Source: an uncultured Eubacteriales bacterium (GTDB taxonomy: Bacteria > Bacillota > Clostridia > Oscillospirales > Oscillospiraceae). Taken from it: 7,696 bases of DNA. How positions within the stretch are numbered: position 1 is the stretch's first letter; the number at the start of each line of letters is the position of its first letter. This document shows, in pieces, positions 5,982-7,696 of the stretch. Under the pieces are notes generated by a model. It worked only from the letters and a program-made list of their open reading frames with translations. It ran no database searches and had not been told where the DNA came from. The stretch is from NCBI GenBank assembly GCA_902477055.1, contig CABSFY010000094.1:1-7696 (forward strand), written 5' to 3'. The position numbers were made by a program, and so were the translations under genes.

Positions 5982-7388
5982 GTGGAATTTTCAAATTTAC
6001 ACTTTATTTTCATTTTGATGCCGCTCATCTTCGCGGTTTATTATCTTGTTCCAAAGATGGAGCAGAAGAATACGGTCCTGCTCGTCGCGAGCCTTGTGAT
6101 GTATGCCTTCGGGCAGCTTTACTATCTTCCGCTGCTGCTCCTGACGGCCTATCTCAACTACAGGATGTCGGACTACGTTACGCCGGGGAAGAGAAGCTCT
6201 CTCGTTCTGCCGCTGGCGCTGAACATCGGCGTTCTGGTGCTGCTGAAATATCTGAATTTCCTCCTCGGCATCTTCGGCGTCACCGGCGCAAACGGCGGGG
6301 CGGCGGTTTCCCTCGTCGCGCCGATCGGTATTTCGTTCTATACCTTCCAGCTCATTGCGTATCATGTCGATATTTATCGCGAAAAGGCCGACCCGGCGGA
6401 GAATTTTAAGAAATTCCTGCTGTTTTTGTCGCTGTTTCCGAAGATGCCGATGGGTCCGATCATCCGCTACGGCCAGATTGAAGCACAGCTTCACCAGCGC
6501 AAGCATCACCCCCGCGCGACCTTTCAGGGCCTAATCCGCTTTGTCGTCGGCCTTGCCAAGAAGGTCCTGATCGCGGACTATGCCTTCACATTCTACCAGC
6601 AGTTTGCAAAGGAAAAATTCGGCGCCGCCGCGTGGCTTGCCGCCCTGTTTTTCATGTTCTATATCTATTTTGAATTCTCCGGCTGCATGGATATGGCCAT
6701 CGGCATGGGCAGAATGTTCGGCTTCCGTTTTCCGGAAAACTTCGACGTTCCCTACGCGTCAAAATTGGTCACGGAATTCTGGCGGCGCTGGCACATGACG
6801 CTCGGCAGCTTCTTCCGCGACTACGTTTACATCCCTCTCGGAGGCAACCGGAAGGGGAGAGCGCGGCAGATTTTGAACCTCTTCATCGTCTGGGCGTTGA
6901 CCGGCCTGTGGCATGGGGCACATTGGAATTACCTCATCTGGGGCCTGTACTTCTTCGTCCTGCTCACGGCGGAAAAGCTCCTGATGCCATACCTTGAACG
7001 TCTGCCGTTCGTCGCGCGCAATCTCATCACAATGTTCTTTATCCTAATTGGCTGGGTGTTCTTTGCCAACGAAGATATGGCGGCGCTCGGCCGCGCATTG
7101 GGCATGATGTTCGGTGCGGGCAGCTTCTGGGGCGCGTCGGTCGGCGTGCTGCTGAAGAATTCGCTGCCTCTGCTGGCCCTGTGTCTGATCGGCAGCTCTG
7201 TTCTGCCACGCTGGATCAGCGCGATCTGGAGTAACGTGTTCCTGCGCAATGCAAAGAGCAACCGCATTACCGTCTGGCAGTGCGTTTACGCGGCAGGAAT
7301 GCTGCTGTTTGCTGCCATCCTGCTGTACCTTTGCACGGTTTCCCTCGCCGGGGCGGCAAGTAAGCCGTCGCTCTACGCCACGTACTGA
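5982..7388 (+). CDS. Membrane-bound O-acyltransferase (MBOAT), AlgI/DltB-like
   Basis: Polytopic membrane enzyme of 468 aa. The family passes acyl groups, commonly acetyl from acetyl-CoA or acyl from a carrier, across or onto envelope polymers such as exopolysaccharide, alginate or teichoic acid. Many hydrophobic segments (about ten) are visible, starting with NLHFIFILMPLIFAVYYLV. The conserved MBOAT core is present: FPKMPMGPIIRY near 149-160, then FWRRWHMTLGSFFRDYVYIPLGGNRKG with His271, then LTGLWHGAHWNYLIWG with the invariant His311; these correspond to the two essential histidines of AlgI. Length matches AlgI (about 470-520) more than DltB (about 400). The start is a GTG at 5982 preceded by GAGGGA (5971-5976); no in-frame ATG lies nearby upstream. 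The next gene begins 8-11 nt after the stop and encodes a likely partner. The acceptor polymer is unknown. Confidence 0.93.
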   Translation: MEFSNLHFIFILMPLIFAVYYLVPKMEQKNTVLLVASLVMYAFGQLYYLPLLLLTAYLNYRMSDYVTPGKRSSLVLPLALNIGVLVLLKYLNFLLGIFGVTGANGGAAVSLVAPIGISFYTFQLIAYHVDIYREKADPAENFKKFLLFLSLFPKMPMGPIIRYGQIEAQLHQRKHHPRATFQGLIRFVVGLAKKVLIADYAFTFYQQFAKEKFGAAAWLAALFFMFYIYFEFSGCMDMAIGMGRMFGFRFPENFDVPYASKLVTEFWRRWHMTLGSFFRDYVYIPLGGNRKGRARQILNLFIVWALTGLWHGAHWNYLIWGLYFFVLLTAEKLLMPYLERLPFVARNLITMFFILIGWVFFANEDMAALGRALGMMFGAGSFWGASVGVLLKNSLPLLALCLIGSSVLPRWISAIWSNVFLRNAKSNRITVWQCVYAAGMLLFAAILLYLCTVSLAGAASKPSLYATY

Positions 7389-7399
7389 GGAGGCGCATG

Positions 7400-7696
7400 A
7401 TGAAACGAATTTATACCGCTTTAACCGGGCTTGTGCTGGGATTGCTGCTGATTTTCGGTGTTGTGGCGCTGTTCAGCCCCGGCACTTCCGCAAAAAAGCC
7501 GTCGCTGACCCTCTCCGGTCTGCTGAATGGCAGCTATTTCAGAGATTACCGCACCTATTATGCCGGGAGCTTCAGCGATAATCAGACGCTGAAAAATGCA
7601 AACACGAAGCTCAACGGCTTTTACCGCTACTCCGGCCTCGCCGGGGACGATGTTTCCATCATCGTCGATGTGAACGGCGGCGCGGCCAACGGCGGC
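7400..7696 (+). CDS. DHHW-family-like secreted protein, N-terminal part
   Basis: Incomplete gene, open to the window edge (99 codons). GAGGAGG at 7387-7393 overlaps the MBOAT stop and is spaced 6 nt from the ATG at 7400; an in-frame ATG at 7397 is only 3 nt away and is less likely. Residues about 7-26 (LTGLVLGLLLIFGVVALF) form a single membrane anchor or uncleaved signal, so the rest is likely extracytoplasmic. The next stretch, FRDYRTYYAGSFSDNQTLKNANTKLNGFYRYSG, resembles the conserved N-terminal segment of DHHW/AlgX-like SGNH-fold proteins that accompany MBOAT enzymes and complete transfer of acyl groups to exported polysaccharide. The diagnostic DHHW and catalytic motifs lie beyond the window, so the family call rests on this segment plus position. 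It is certainly translated in an operon with the MBOAT gene. Confidence 0.75.
   Translation, partial: MKRIYTALTGLVLGLLLIFGVVALFSPGTSAKKPSLTLSGLLNGSYFRDYRTYYAGSFSDNQTLKNANTKLNGFYRYSGLAGDDVSIIVDVNGGAANGG

Noticed and set aside
4574..6028. Long - strand open frame (484 codons) opposite the symporter
   Set aside because: Its composition is rich in Arg, Gln and His as expected for antisense reading of GC-rich membrane protein genes; no domain is seen and the + strand gene is certain.

Overview
The window looks like a chromosomal segment of a fairly GC-rich member of the Clostridia, probably an Oscillospiraceae/Ruminococcaceae-type gut bacterium. The reasons are a Gram-positive-type dGTPase just upstream of dnaG and rpoD, strong GGAGG ribosome binding sites, a large SRP RNA with an Alu domain (the Bacillus/Clostridium type), and an MBOAT/DHHW pair typical of Firmicutes. 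The taxonomic call is inference from gene content. All genes that can be supported lie on the + strand.

Bases 1-3518 hold a replication/transcription cluster: the C-terminal part of dgt, then dnaG primase, then rpoD encoding the housekeeping sigma factor. The genes are spaced 31 bp and 1 bp apart, so they probably form one operon (a variant of the macromolecular synthesis operon).

Bases 3519-4442 hold a short, strongly promoted unit. A near-consensus promoter drives acpP (acyl carrier protein). It is followed after 22 bp by the SRP RNA gene, whose 5' and 3' ends form a long perfect duplex. Directly after the SRP RNA lies a 160-bp near-palindromic element, flanked by CTAA direct repeats and with GGAA-type terminal inverted repeats, best explained as a non-autonomous MITE. 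Two intrinsic terminators follow. The MITE appears to have inserted between the SRP RNA and its original terminator.

Bases 4505-5884 encode a sodium- or proton-coupled alanine/glycine symporter (AgcS family). Bases 5885-7696 begin a cell-surface module: a good extended -10 promoter, a membrane-bound O-acyltransferase (MBOAT) with a GTG start, and the start of a secreted, membrane-anchored protein resembling the DHHW/AlgX-like partner of such acyltransferases. The last gene runs off the window.

Most genes are ordinary housekeeping genes. The unusual part is 3864-4442: the acpP-SRP RNA adjacency, the precursor stem, the compensated sequence change in the SRP RNA tip, and the palindromic insertion ahead of the terminators. 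I found no CRISPR array, tRNA, rRNA or defence system.
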